Positions 9,405 through 18,641 of a stretch of DNA of 64,000 nt are shown here, in pieces. This DNA comes from AP-15 sp963732095 (GTDB taxonomy: Bacteria; Pseudomonadota; Alphaproteobacteria; ATCC43930; CGMCC-115725). The translations under genes and the position numbers were made by a program. Position 1 is the first letter of the stretch. Every line of letters starts with the position of its first letter. The notes under the pieces are model-generated. The model made no database searches. It saw nothing but the letters and a program-made list of their open reading frames with translations, and was not told the DNA's origin. The DNA lies in assembly GCA_963732095.1 (NCBI GenBank), contig CAVSZA010000003.1, positions 15,779-79,778 on the forward strand, written 5' to 3'.

Positions 9405-10176
9405 GTCAGGAAAACGGGCTGCTGGATCGGAGGGGTTCGGGGTAGGCTGCGGGCATGGCTCCGATTTCCTATCGTCGGCATCGTTTCCCGCCGGTCGTCA
9501 TCCAACATGCCGTGTGGCTGTGCCTTCGCATCACCCTAAGCTATCGCGATGTCGAGGAGCTGCGAACGCGGGCTCGACATCTCCTACGAGAGCGTTCGCA
9601 ATTGGGTGCTCAAATTCGGACCGGCTATCGCGCGGAGCTTGCGAGCGTGCCGTCCTCGACCGAGCGATCGCTGGCATCTCGACGAAATGGTCGTCCGGAT
9701 TGCGGGCAAGCACATGTATCTGTGGCGTGCCGTCGACCACGAGGGCGAGGTCCTCGAGATCTTGGTCCAGCGTCGTCGCGACCGGTCTGCGGCCGTCAAG
9801 CTGATGCGTAAGTTGCTCCGCAAACAGGGCTTCGCGCCGACGAGGGTGACGACCGACAAGCTGCGCTCCTATGGCGCTGCCTTCCGGCATCTCGGACTTT
9901 CCTGCCACCATGAGCAGGGCCTGCGAGAAAACAATCGGGCGGAGAATTCGCATCAAGTGGTGCGTCGGCGCGAGCGCAAGATGCAACGCTTCAAATCAGC
10001 GGCGTCGGCGCAACGCTTTCTGAGCGTTCATGCTGCCGTCCACAATACCTTCAACCTCCAGCGCCATCTCGTCTCCCGGTCGACGCTTCGGATCTTCCGA
10101 TCAGAAGCGGCGGCGGGCAATGGCGCAGCGCGACCAACGCGGCATGACGACAGCCCGCGCGCCCCGGTATTCTGAC
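9405..10176 (+). mobile_element. IS6-family insertion sequence, probably inactive
   Basis: The 772-base length suits IS6-family elements. Candidate terminal inverted repeats are GTCAGGAAAACGGGC at 9405-9419 and, on the opposite strand, GTCAGAATACCGGGG at 10162-10176; they match at 11 of 15 positions. The single gene inside is an IS6-type transposase broken near its N-terminus. No 8-base target duplication flanks the proposed ends, which suggests an old insertion or misplaced ends. Confidence 0.65.
9455..10175 (+). pseudogene. IS6-family transposase, frameshifted
   Basis: DDE transposase of the IS6/IS26 family. It begins MAPISYRRHRFPPVVIQHAV (Zn/HTH-like N-terminus) and reads YRDVEELR. About five bases then seem missing near 9562, where LLAERGLDISYESV is expected, and the next frame carries the rest. 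Catalytic residues are visible: first Asp in WHLDEMVV, second Asp in VTTDKLRSY, Glu in NNRAENSHQ, followed by the RRRERKMQRFKS signature. IS6 elements do not normally use programmed frameshifting, so I read this as a dead copy. Confidence 0.85.
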
Positions 10177-10257
10177 CAAAACGAGGCTTCGGCCAAGGGG
10201 CGTTGCTGATCACGTCGGCGGGGCGCTTCTCGCCGCGCGGTTCGTTAGGCATGGATT

Positions 10258-10449
10258 TCATTCAGGTTCCAAAATGCGCTTTAGAGCGACATTACCAGCT
10301 GCCCTTGCCGCCTCTTCAGATCGATAGGTCGCCTGGGACAGCTTGATCGCATCCAGCTCATCGCCATCGTAAATCTCCCATCGGTACTGCGATGGCTTGG
10401 GCGCACAAATCTGCACCTCAACTCGCAATGCTCTTTGGCGCTTCGGCAT
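10258..10449 (-). CDS. Small hypothetical protein (63 aa)
   Basis: MPKRQRALRVEVQ... ending KRILEPE. The sequence looks protein-like, with YRWEIYDGDELDAI and TYRSEEAARAAGNVAL in normal codon use. Similar small proteins of unknown function are common in Bradyrhizobium-like genomes. No motif, signal peptide or membrane segment is present. It lies between the IS6-type element and a cyclase-type fragment, so it may itself be a remnant. Confidence 0.5.
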   Translation of the reverse strand: MPKRQRALRVEVQICAPKPSQYRWEIYDGDELDAIKLSQATYRSEEAARAAGNVALKRILEPE

Positions 10450-10525
10450 GCTGGGTCCCTCGCGTGCTTCCGGTAAGCATATGGGAACGGATCAGACCGG
10501 AACGCCGATCCGTCGGCTGCGGTTC

Positions 10526-10597
10526 GTTCGCGTTCTGTCGTCGCGCGACGTCGATGCCTTTCTCGATGGCCGTCTCGGCCTCGCTCACCTTCCCGGT
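10526..10597 (-). pseudogene. Fragment of an adenylate-cyclase-type ATPase/TPR protein
   Basis: About 24 codons reading GKVSEAETAIEKGIDVARRQ are nearly identical to part of the TPR segment at 46.4 kb (ASEAETAIEKAIAVARRQ). Flanking sequence on both sides has no similarity. It is a short dispersed copy of the repeat family described at 46.3-47.6 kb and 63.7 kb. Confidence 0.7.
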
Positions 10598-10655
10598 GGC
10601 GGGCGCAGAATGGCGTCGGCTCGCCTGTCGCGGCTTACGGCTGGCTTGGTCCGGA

Positions 10656-11732
10656 TCATCGGGCTGAGCCCACAATCTGCAGTCGCCTTCGCACGACCGG
10701 GCGGTCATCCGCCGCGAGCCGGCTGTACGTTGCCAAGTAGTCTTCCGCCATTCGGCGCGCCGTGAACCTCTGCTCGAAGCGAGCACGCACTGTGGCGCGG
10801 CTCAGACAGTCGAGACACCCGACGGCGGCGATCGCGGCCGCCTCGTCCTCCACGATGAACCCGGTCAGTCCGTCTTCAACAACTTCAGGGACAGAGCCAC
10901 GATTGAATGCGATCACTGGTGTGCCACAGCTCATTGCTTCGATCATCACCAAGCCGAATGGCTCCGGCCAATCGATCGGCATCAACAGGCCAACCGCGCT
11001 GGAAAGGAAGGCAGGTTTCTCGCGGTCGCTGATCTCCCCGATCATCTCAACGCCTGGACCATCGAGCATCGGACGTATAACCGAATCGAAGTACTGTTGG
11101 TCGGCCTTGTCCACCTTAGCGGCGATCCTTAGCGGGATGCCGCAAGCGCGCGCGATGCGGATGGCATGGTCCGGTCCCTTCTCCGGCGCGATACGGCCAA
11201 GGAACGCCAGATAAGTCGGCGTGAGCCGCGGCTGCGGCGAAAGCCTCCTTCCCGGTATCCCGTGCGGCACGGTGGCGACAAACCCGGCCTGTGGTAGCGC
11301 GAGGCGTTGGGCGTCGCTGATCGACACGACGGGGACGTCGCGGAAGGCGTTGAATATCGGCTTCAGCTCGGGCAAATCGAGCCTCCCGTGCAGGGTGGTC
11401 ACGAACGGGACCTTCTGCCGGGTAAATATCGAGAACGGCCAGTAGTCGAGGTGAAAGTGCAGCACGTCGAAATCTTCAGCGCGGCGGCGCACCTCCTCCA
11501 TCATCAGCATGTGTGGCGCGATCACGTCGCGCATCGCGGGATCCAGTCGTAGCGAGCGCGGCCACACTGCATGCAGACGAGCCGAGGTGATGGAATCGCC
11601 ACTGGCGAACAGCGTCACTTGGTGCCCGAGCGCAACCAGCTCTTCTGTGAGGTACGACACCACCCGCTCGGTGCCGCCGTAAAGCTTCGGCGGGACGGCT
11701 TCGTGCAAGGGCGCGATTTGCGCAATGCGCAT
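10656..11732 (-). CDS. Glycosyltransferase family 4 protein
   Basis: GT-B fold glycosyltransferase of 358 residues. The N-terminus MRIAQIAPLHEAVPPKLYGG with TERVVSYLTEELVALGHQVT is typical of GT4 acceptor domains. The C-terminal nucleotide-sugar site is PEPFGLVMIEAMSCGTPVIA (the EX7E motif) followed by GSVPEVVEDGLTGFIV. It probably transfers a sugar from a nucleotide donor to a glycan or lipid at the cytoplasmic face. No other glycan genes lie nearby, so its product is unknown. The start codon overlaps no neighbour and the gene looks intact. Confidence 0.93.
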   Translation of the reverse strand: MRIAQIAPLHEAVPPKLYGGTERVVSYLTEELVALGHQVTLFASGDSITSARLHAVWPRSLRLDPAMRDVIAPHMLMMEEVRRRAEDFDVLHFHLDYWPFSIFTRQKVPFVTTLHGRLDLPELKPIFNAFRDVPVVSISDAQRLALPQAGFVATVPHGIPGRRLSPQPRLTPTYLAFLGRIAPEKGPDHAIRIARACGIPLRIAAKVDKADQQYFDSVIRPMLDGPGVEMIGEISDREKPAFLSSAVGLLMPIDWPEPFGLVMIEAMSCGTPVIAFNRGSVPEVVEDGLTGFIVEDEAAAIAAVGCLDCLSRATVRARFEQRFTARRMAEDYLATYSRLAADDRPVVRRRLQIVGSAR

Positions 11733-11868
11733 GAAAGTTCCAAACCCAAGATCGCGACGACCATGCTGGCCGCGGGTTGGCTGCGCTAGCCTCGGAAACT
11801 ACTCAGATCAACTCTCTCGGCCGCCTCCGCGGAAACTACACTCACTCGTCCTCGGGATGGGCTTGTGT

Positions 11869-12333
11869 CTATAAGGGGATGGCAAGCAGCGTATCGAAAT
11901 GACCGCTGTCGCAGACCACGATCCGTTCCGCAAACCGCAGCCTATCACCCTTGTCGCAGATCCGGTCGACATAAACGCCGGTCGCAAACAGGTCCGTGCG
12001 CCCGTCGCGCATGATGCGCAGCACGAGAAACGGCGTTTCGGCCGTGATGCCGTCCGCCCCGGTCACGCCGAGCACCGGCAGGCCGATGATATGGCGGTAG
12101 CTCTGGCGCTCGTAAATGTTGGCAGTCCGCAGCGCTGTGACCCGATCACGCAGCATCGAACGCGAGTCCGCATAGACAATACCGGCACTGTAGCCACGCC
12201 TGTGGTTCTCGGCAGAGGTAATCTTGTAGAGGCAGTCATCGACGAAGAAGTCCGACCACGCTTCCAGCCGGTCGGCATCGATCATCGCGGCATAGGCAGC
12301 GTTGAGCTCGGCGACCCGCAGCAGAGCGCTCAT
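11869..12333 (-). CDS. Aromatic-ring-hydroxylating dioxygenase, beta subunit (pair 1)
   Basis: Small beta subunit of a Rieske non-heme iron oxygenase, 154 residues, with an NTF2-like cone fold. Recognisable segments are WSDFFVDDCLYKITSAENHRR, SMLRDRVTALRTANIYERQ and the C-terminal VVCDSGHFDTLLAIPL. Beta subunits are structural and help form the alpha3beta3 hexamer. Its ATG overlaps the alpha-subunit TGA (ATGA), so the two are co-translated. It resembles the second beta subunit at 23.7 kb segment for segment. Confidence 0.92.
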   Translation of the reverse strand: MSALLRVAELNAAYAAMIDADRLEAWSDFFVDDCLYKITSAENHRRGYSAGIVYADSRSMLRDRVTALRTANIYERQSYRHIIGLPVLGVTGADGITAETPFLVLRIMRDGRTDLFATGVYVDRICDKGDRLRFAERIVVCDSGHFDTLLAIPL

Positions 12334-13589
12334 AGGCTAGTCATCTGGCGCCACAGCGACCAGAAACCGCGGACCGAGGCCTCGGTTGCACGCGTGACCT
12401 GGCTGGCGATGCCGGCGCCGCCCATCTCTACGATCGCGCTTTCTTTCTCGGCTGTTGCGATGCCGCGCTCGACGAAACCGCCGACGCAACCGTCCTCCAT
12501 CGACACGAACCCCGCCGGCCCGCCAAGATTCAGATGCCGCAGCCGGCGCTTGCGCATCTCAAGCGTGTCATCGGCGTAGCCGAAATAGATCCACTCGAGG
12601 TTAGTGCGATCGACGCCTTGGGGCGTGAAGAACCGCAGCGCCATCGCGTTCTGCGTCTTCTGCAATACGAAATTCGGAAACACGGTGACGATCTGATGGC
12701 GAACGCGGTCGGGATGTTCGTCGATGACGTCGATCAATCTGAGGTCCTCGAGCTTGTAGTCGTCATCGACCGACCGCATCCCGGTGTAGCTCTTGTCGTC
12801 TGCTTCGGTCGGCGCGATCGTTTCGGAGACGCTGCAGCCACCGTTCGGGCTGACGACGAGGCCGCCGCCTTGGCTCAGCCGGTTCAGCTTGAACGTGGCG
12901 AAGAACAGGTGCAGCAGGCTGGCATGATATGAATCGCGGGCGTTCTCCGCGTACAGCTTCCAGTTGTTGGGCAACACCTCGACAAAGCGCCCGATGATCT
13001 CGATCTTCCGGCCGCCGAGCACACGATCGAAGCGTGCCAGCACATCGGGGCCGATGAAGTCCTCGATCGCCGGCGTGTCGGCGGAGAACGTGCCGAACAC
13101 GAGGCCGTGCAGCGTGGTGACGCGCAACTGACGCGGGCCGTGATCCTCCACCCGGAAGCCCGGTGGCATCCCGCCCTTGCCTTTCACACCGCGCTGAAAC
13201 GCAACAGAGCGGAGATTGCCGCGCAGGTCGTAGCGCCAGGCGTGGTAGACACACTGAAAATCGCCGGCGCCACTGCCGGCGTTGTCGAGGCAGATCAGGG
13301 CGCCGCGATGCGCGCACCGGTTCTCGAAGGCGGCGACCGACCCGCCGGTATCGCGCGCGACCACCACCGGCATCTGTCCGACGACGGTTGTTCGCCAGTC
13401 GCCCGGACTGGCGATCTCGTTTTCCAGGCACAAGAAATTCCACACCGGCCCTTCGAATACCCGGCCCTGCTCGAGCTTCATCAGCGCCTGGTCGCGATAC
13501 ACCCAAAAAGGCACGCGCGTGAGGTCGCCGGTCCAACTAGGAAGCGATCCCGAGTGAGGCAGAAGCGCGTCGGGCATGATACTCTCCAC
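12330..13589 (-). CDS. Aromatic-ring-hydroxylating dioxygenase, alpha subunit (pair 1)
   Basis: Catalytic subunit of a Rieske oxygenase, 419 residues (415 if the ATG at 13577 is used). The Rieske [2Fe-2S] ligands are C92/H94 (CAHRG) and C113/H116 (CVYHAW). The mononuclear iron site is in NARDSYHASLLH, with H222 and H227 and the bridging D219. A late acidic segment, SMEDGCVGGFVERG, is also typical. It inserts dioxygen into an aromatic ring using electrons from a reductase/ferredoxin. Neither partner is encoded nearby, so electron transfer must come from elsewhere. The beta subunit follows with an ATGA overlap. Confidence 0.94.
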   Translation of the reverse strand: MESIMPDALLPHSGSLPSWTGDLTRVPFWVYRDQALMKLEQGRVFEGPVWNFLCLENEIASPGDWRTTVVGQMPVVVARDTGGSVAAFENRCAHRGALICLDNAGSGAGDFQCVYHAWRYDLRGNLRSVAFQRGVKGKGGMPPGFRVEDHGPRQLRVTTLHGLVFGTFSADTPAIEDFIGPDVLARFDRVLGGRKIEIIGRFVEVLPNNWKLYAENARDSYHASLLHLFFATFKLNRLSQGGGLVVSPNGGCSVSETIAPTEADDKSYTGMRSVDDDYKLEDLRLIDVIDEHPDRVRHQIVTVFPNFVLQKTQNAMALRFFTPQGVDRTNLEWIYFGYADDTLEMRKRRLRHLNLGGPAGFVSMEDGCVGGFVERGIATAEKESAIVEMGGAGIASQVTRATEASVRGFWSLWRQMTSL

Positions 13590-13612
13590 TGGCAGATCCG
13601 ACGGCTCACGTT

Positions 13613-13996
13613 GTGGCCATCGGATTATCGGCTATTTGCCTTTGTCTAGCTGACAGGCAGCGTTTCTCCAAGTGCTATGAAATATACTCTTTTCTCTGCG
13701 CCATCGCGAATGGCGGCTTTCAGCGGCTTCTGGCGCGTGGCGATTGGCTGTTCGCGACGGGCGATGTCGCCTCGGCCCGTCTTCTTTACGAGCGCGCCGC
13801 GGATGCAGGAGAGGCGCGAGCGGCGGTGAGGTTGGGGGAGACTTTCGATCCCGTCTATCTGGACGCCTCCCATCGGCGCGGTTTGCACGGGGATCCGGAT
13901 ATGGCCGTGCTCTGGTATCGTCATGCCCGCGACCTCGGCGCCACCGGGGTCGCTAGTCGACTGAAAAAGCTCGCCGCAAAGGAAGGGAGAAATTGA
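13613..13996 (+). CDS. Sel1/TPR-like repeat protein (127 aa)
   Basis: Short protein with helical repeat character: LLARGDWLFATGDVASARLLYERAADAGEA is a TPR-like helix pair and MAVLWYRHARDLGATGVASRL a Sel1-like one. Similar sequences form the C-terminus of longer alphaproteobacterial repeat proteins, so this may be a trimmed remnant. The first 30 residues are cysteine-rich and less convincing; the true start may be internal. Divergent from the dioxygenase operon. Confidence 0.6.
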   Translation: MAIGLSAICLCLADRQRFSKCYEIYSFLCAIANGGFQRLLARGDWLFATGDVASARLLYERAADAGEARAAVRLGETFDPVYLDASHRRGLHGDPDMAVLWYRHARDLGATGVASRLKKLAAKEGRN

Positions 13997-14263
13997 CCCG
14001 GCGGGCTTGACCGCCAGACGTTGGCGAGGTCATCGAGATCCATCTCGGACCATTCCGTGCCCCGAGTTGTAAGCGCTCGGTGAGACGCGCCTCTGCTTGA
14101 GCGCGCAAGCGCGAGGCGATCGTCACCCAACTGGTGAACAAATCGGCCGCGGCCGGTCCTGCATTCACGAGTGACACCCGCCAGTTCGGTGATATGTTGA
14201 CCCCACGAAAGAAAACGGGAGCACAGCTAGCTTCGTCCAGAAAAGCGAACAGGGGAGGATCTA

Positions 14264-15958
14264 ATGACGGACCTTCGTGCCACGCGACCGTGGTGGAACC
14301 GCCGGGATTTTCTGAAGAGCAGCGCTGCTATGGCGGCAAGCGTCTATGGGATGCGCTGGGGCCCCGCCAATGCTGCCGAACTACCCTTGGAATTCGACGG
14401 TTCCAAATTCCAGCTCAAAGCGGCCGAGCCCAACCCCAAACACGGCGGCGTGGTGCGCATGGGCATTCCGGTACGGCCGCCGCATTTCGACCTCCACCAG
14501 TCCGGCACCATCTTCAACCTCGGTGCGATGGGATGCATGTTCGACAATCTGATCCGGCGCGACCCGCGCGACGGCGGCAAGACCATCATCCCCGATCTGG
14601 CGCATAGCTGGCAGATCGCCGAAGACGGCCAAACCTACACCTTCCTGCTGCGCGAAAACGTTCAGTTTCACGACGGGGCCGAGCTGACAGCTGACGACGT
14701 GAAGGCCACCTTCGACCGGATCGCTAAGCCGCCTCAGGGCATCAGCATTCCTCGCAGCATACTGTTCAAGGCGGTCAGCGAGATCAGCGCGCGCGACAAA
14801 TACACCGTCGAATTCAAGCTGTCGGAACCGCGCCCGGTCAACTTCATGATGTCGGCGATCGCCAGCGGCTGGAACGTGATCGTGCGCAAGAAAACACTGG
14901 AAGACAACCATTACGATCTCCGCAAAATCCAGGTCTATCCGGGCACCGGCCCATTCCGCAGCGTCAAGTACACTGAGAACGAAGTCTGGATCATGGAAAA
15001 AAACAAGAACTATTGGAACAAGGAGTTACCCTATTTGGACGGAATAGAGTTCTACCACGTTCTGCCGTTTTCTCCAGAAATGGCGTCTGCGATACTGGCG
15101 AAGCGCGTCGACTATGTGTTTGCGACAGATCCCGCCACGTTCCGGAAGGCCACGACGACAAAGGGAATGTCTACCGAGACCCACTACCAGAGCGTGGTTC
15201 ACGCAACCTGGGTCAACAACAAGAGAAAACCGCTCGACGATCCGCGGGTCCGGCGCGCGCTGCACTTGGTCCTCGACCGGCCGGTGCTGATGGAGGTCGT
15301 CAAGGATGTGGCGCCAATGATGGTCGGCGGCTTCCTCTATCCGTTCTCTGAGTTCGCTACACCGAAGGAGGAGCGCGATAAGCGGCTCGGCTACCAGTCG
15401 GATTCGGAGGCCGCGATCAAGGAAGCCCGTGCGCTGATGGCGGCGGCCGGTCATCCTGACGGCATCAAGGGCTTGGACTTCATGGTCCGCGAGGTCGCCA
15501 TCTTCAAGCTCTGGTCGCAAGCCATCCAGGCGATGCTGAAACAGGCGCTCAACATCGAATGCAATCTGCGCACGGTGGTCGAGTCGGTGTGGTTCGGCGA
15601 CGCCGCGAGCGACAATTTCGACCTGGCAATCGGGGCTATTGTATCGGCGCTGCTCGATCCCTCCGACTACTTCAATGCCTGGTACGGCAAAGACGGTCCG
15701 CAGAACTACTCGTTCTGGGATAACGAGGAATTCCAGGCCCTATCGGCACAAATCGACCGCGAAATCGGTGCCGAGAAGCGTCAGGATCTAATCCGCCGAG
15801 CCGAAGCAATCATGGAACAGGATCCGCCGCTGTTGCCCGTCGCCTGGGAGAGGATTCACGAACTTTGGTATAATTACGTAAAGGGTCGCAATCCGCATGA
15901 AAGCTTCGGCATTTACGATATGGTGCGGCATGACACGGTCTGGCTCGACAACGCGTGA
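14264..15958 (+). CDS. ABC transporter substrate-binding protein, family 5 (dipeptide/oligopeptide type)
   Basis: Periplasmic binding protein of 564 residues. A twin-arginine signal (WNRRDFLKSSAAMAAS, R13-R14) precedes the mature protein, so it is exported folded. SBP family 5 features are present: GTIFNLGAMGCMFDNLIRRD, the YTFLLRENVQFHDGAELTADDVKATFDRI block and RVRRALHLVLDRPVLMEV. A strong GGGGAGG ribosome-binding site lies before the ATG. No permease or ATPase genes follow, so it is an orphan receptor or works with a distant transporter. Family members bind peptides, nickel, opines and varied organic compounds. Confidence 0.93.
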   Translation: MTDLRATRPWWNRRDFLKSSAAMAASVYGMRWGPANAAELPLEFDGSKFQLKAAEPNPKHGGVVRMGIPVRPPHFDLHQSGTIFNLGAMGCMFDNLIRRDPRDGGKTIIPDLAHSWQIAEDGQTYTFLLRENVQFHDGAELTADDVKATFDRIAKPPQGISIPRSILFKAVSEISARDKYTVEFKLSEPRPVNFMMSAIASGWNVIVRKKTLEDNHYDLRKIQVYPGTGPFRSVKYTENEVWIMEKNKNYWNKELPYLDGIEFYHVLPFSPEMASAILAKRVDYVFATDPATFRKATTTKGMSTETHYQSVVHATWVNNKRKPLDDPRVRRALHLVLDRPVLMEVVKDVAPMMVGGFLYPFSEFATPKEERDKRLGYQSDSEAAIKEARALMAAAGHPDGIKGLDFMVREVAIFKLWSQAIQAMLKQALNIECNLRTVVESVWFGDAASDNFDLAIGAIVSALLDPSDYFNAWYGKDGPQNYSFWDNEEFQALSAQIDREIGAEKRQDLIRRAEAIMEQDPPLLPVAWERIHELWYNYVKGRNPHESFGIYDMVRHDTVWLDNA

Positions 15959-16112
15959 GCTAGTGGACAAAATCAAACGAACGTGCCCGCCGTAACATCG
16001 GGTGTCGGCGGTTGGCGACCGGATGGCTCGGCTGAGATGCGGGCGACGGTCCCATAAACAAGATCAGTTGAACTCCAACGGGGATACCTAGATTTCCTGA
16101 TTTCTTCCCGCG

Positions 16113-16164
16113 CGGAACGGGAAGTTCGAATCCATCTCCCTCCACCGGCGAGTCTCGTGCGAAC
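16113..16164. repeat. tRNA-3'-half-like dispersed repeat (right-hand orientation)
   Basis: Contains GTTCGAATCC, a T-arm-like core, then CTCCCTCCACCGGCGAGT and ends GTGCGAAC. It matches the right end of the 40769-42051 cassette with a few differences. No inverted partner is seen just upstream. Confidence 0.7.
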
Positions 16165-16393
16165 TCGATTTCGGAGTTCATTCCCACTGGTGCTTGATGG
16201 GTACCGCACGGGTGGTCCGATCGCGGCGCGTGCGCAGCAACCGGCCGTGCTGACAAGGTGATCGAATGAAGCGACGACTTCCGAGTTTGGCACTGAGCTC
16301 CGGTGTAAGCCGCTCCCGTTTCGTCCGCAGCTGGGGTTAAAGCTGCGGTGCGCTGCGACTGTGGAATCTTTCAGCCGGTGACCCGATACCGCC

Positions 16394-16603
16394 ATTACGA
16401 TCGCGGCCAGCTACGCTGCCAAGGCGTTCGGCATCAAGACCGGCACGCTTGCGCGCGAGGCGCGCCAGCTGTGTCCTAACGTCGTCCCCGTGCAGGCCAA
16501 TCATCGGCTCTATACCGATTATCCCGAGCGCATTCTTGCGACCGTCGACACTTGCCTGCCGATTGAGAAGATCATGCCGTTCGACGGGATGGTCTGCCGT
16601 CTG
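16394..16603 (+). pseudogene. Y-family DNA polymerase (DinB/Pol IV type) fragment
   Basis: About 70 codons read ITIAASYAAKAFGIKTGTLA, then EARQLCPNVVPVQANHRLYTDY and TVDTCLPIEKIMPFDGMVCRL. This is the N-terminal palm/finger region of translesion polymerases, including the SYxAKxFGIKTG segment and a variant of the CxPIEKxxxxDE motif in which DE has become DG. No start codon or upstream catalytic Asp region is present, and the frame ends soon after. It is an isolated internal fragment, not a gene. Confidence 0.78.
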
Positions 16604-16680
16604 ACAACCGCAGAGCTCCAGGCTAACGTAAGCGTCCGGCGATTACCACAGTTCGCGGTTTTGGACGCGGGCATTTTCGA

Positions 16681-17467
16681 TTAGCGATAGTAGAGCGGGT
16701 CCTTGCAGTTGTTCAACTCGGAGAACCGAGGTGGTTCGCGCTCTTTCCCCCAGATCGAGCCTCCTGCGCGCTTCGGGGTGCACCTGAACTTTTCGTTCCG
16801 TTCTTGAACGTAGCGGTCAATTGCGGCGCGCGCTTCGTCTACTGAGGCATAATTGCTGTTCGCGATGACCGCCCGCGCCATCCCACTAAATACGCTTTCG
16901 ATCACGTTGAGGAACTGCGCGCCCGAGGGCAACGGTGCCAAGGCCACAGTCGGCCCCGCGGTCTCTCCTTTGCCGATCGCCTCGTTATGCTGGTCAACCT
17001 GGTCATGGAACATCTTGGCGATGTGCCACGATGCCGCGTCCCAAGAGAGATAGATCCGGCTCTTGTGTATGTACTGCTGGACGAGCTTGGCGAGCATGCG
17101 AAGCATCTCTCCAGTATCCTTCCGTGGACTGTAGAAGTGCGTGATTTGATTGCGCGAGAGTTCGAGCGCAGCGGTCATGATGAGGCTGCCCTTCGATTTT
17201 TGATACTGCGGTACGATGGGTATTTCACCGGGTGCGACAAGTGCTTTGCCGATTTGAGCACGAATGGAGAAAGGGCCGAACTCATCGATGGAGAAGAACG
17301 CCTCATGTTCTTGAAGCTCGGCAAGTATGCTCCGGATGTGGTCCACTTTTGCCCGGTACTCGGGATCGGTTTTCTCCTTCGCCTTGGCGATTTCCCTAAT
17401 CAGTCGCCTCTTTTTCAATCGACCGGCAATGAGCGAGCGGGCCAAAGGCTCGACGCGCGGACCTCTA
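16681..17467 (-). pseudogene. IS630-family transposase, 5' truncated
   Basis: DDE_3-type transposase catalytic domain: first Asp in FFSIDEFGPF, second in YLSWDAASWH, Glu in FLNVIESVFSGMAR, and a C-terminal segment ending NNCKDPLYYR. The usual N-terminal helix-turn-helix half is absent. Upstream in-frame sequence is only the antisense-phase reading of the neighbouring discoidin-like gene. The element seems to have lost its 5' end at the junction near 17460. Confidence 0.82.
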
Positions 17468-17965
17468 GGCGAAGAGGCGGAGCGCTGTAATCGATGCCGT
17501 GCCGGATCCGCTCTTATTTGGGACGAGAGTAAGACGGAGATGAGTGACCTGACGGAGATTGAAGCGCTGTTCTTCGCGCTGGTAGGTGGCTCCCCGGGGG
17601 CTGAAGTTGTATTCCTGAACCAGAATTTGGCGGTACGATTGGCCGCCGTCTTCCGAGACGTCCAGGCGCACTTCCTGGGTACGCTCCCGCAGCGTCTCCT
17701 CGACCTCATAGAGAAGGCGCGAGACCGGCTGCGGCCGGTCAAATTCAATGACGATGTGTTCAACAGTGTCGGGACGCGCACTGACCCAACGCGTGGCTCC
17801 GGGGCCGTTGCGTCCGTCCAGCATATGTTCGACGGGGTGAGCCGGATCCTCGGATGAATAAGCGATCGTTGCACAGCCGGCGATGTCGATCTCGCCGGCG
17901 GCGCGGGCGCTCGTTGCCGCCTCTGCTTCCAGCGGTCGCTTGCGAAGTCGCGAAGAGTCCGTCAT
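17465..17965 (-). CDS. Discoidin (F5/8 type C)-like carbohydrate-binding domain protein
   Basis: A 166-residue protein with one beta-sandwich resembling F5/8 type C domains: EHMLDGRNGPGATRWVSARPD, VIEFDRPQPVSRLLYEVEE, RTQEVRLDVSEDGGQSYRQI and VTHLRLTLVPNKSGSGTASI. No signal peptide is visible, so it is probably cytoplasmic. Similar stand-alone proteins of unknown function are common in alphaproteobacteria. The coding frame ends exactly where the IS630-type remnant begins. The fold assignment rests on motif pattern only. Confidence 0.75.
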   Translation of the reverse strand: MTDSSRLRKRPLEAEAATSARAAGEIDIAGCATIAYSSEDPAHPVEHMLDGRNGPGATRWVSARPDTVEHIVIEFDRPQPVSRLLYEVEETLRERTQEVRLDVSEDGGQSYRQILVQEYNFSPRGATYQREEQRFNLRQVTHLRLTLVPNKSGSGTASITALRLFA

Positions 17966-18056
17966 GCCTGTATACGGCCCTCTAAATTCGTATCAATTTG
18001 GATCTACCGCCCGAAGGCCGGGGCTGCATTGCGCGAAGCAGATGGCGCGCCTGGAT

Positions 18057-18503
18057 CTATTTTTGCCCGGGGCTGCCGAAATCGCTCGTGCCAGAGGAAT
18101 TTGTCATGGATGCAGCTGCAGCACCCTTTGGCGGCATGCTGGATCCCTGGCCAACGCTGCTGTGGCCGATGAGGGCGTCCGCGGTCTGTTGATCAAGCGT
18201 TCCCGTCCGCTCGAGGCCGTTGCTCTTTTGGAAATCCAAGAGCGCCCACTCTGTCTCCGGGCCTACTGCGCCGTCGAGTGAGCCATTGTAGAGCCCCCGA
18301 TCGTGAAGCTCTACTTGTGCCCATCGGATGTCGTCTTTCGAGAGATTGGCGGCATTTACCCAATGGTGAGAAGTTCCGGGTGCCGAGGTCTCTACCGCAT
18401 TAGGAACGTTATCAGCGTCCGCCGAAAAATCCAAAGCGGCGCCGCCGATCCCCAATACCAGTATTGAAGCCGTGCCAAGGATCAGTTTTCTTATCATCGT
18501 CAT
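18057..18503 (-). CDS. Secreted peptidoglycan-binding domain protein
   Basis: 148 residues. A signal peptide (MTMIRKLILGTASILVLGIG) is followed by a short linker and one PG_binding_1 repeat: IRWAQVELHDRGLYNGSLDG, AVGPETEWALLDFQKSNGLE and TGTLDQQTADALIG. It is probably periplasmic and binds peptidoglycan. The C-terminal tail is Ser/Gly-rich and low complexity, and no catalytic domain is attached. Confidence 0.85.
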   Translation of the reverse strand: MTMIRKLILGTASILVLGIGGAALDFSADADNVPNAVETSAPGTSHHWVNAANLSKDDIRWAQVELHDRGLYNGSLDGAVGPETEWALLDFQKSNGLERTGTLDQQTADALIGHSSVGQGSSMPPKGAAAASMTNSSGTSDFGSPGQK

Positions 18504-18641
18504 TTCCCGTGTTCCGAAGGTTGACCAAATCGTCGAGCTATCATTCCAAACGCTCTCGCCGCAAATCGCGTTCCGCGCGAGCAGCTGTGTCAGAGCTTGC
18601 CGGTCGGCGGTGTGGTGCCGATGGAGTCGGACAGCGAACGG

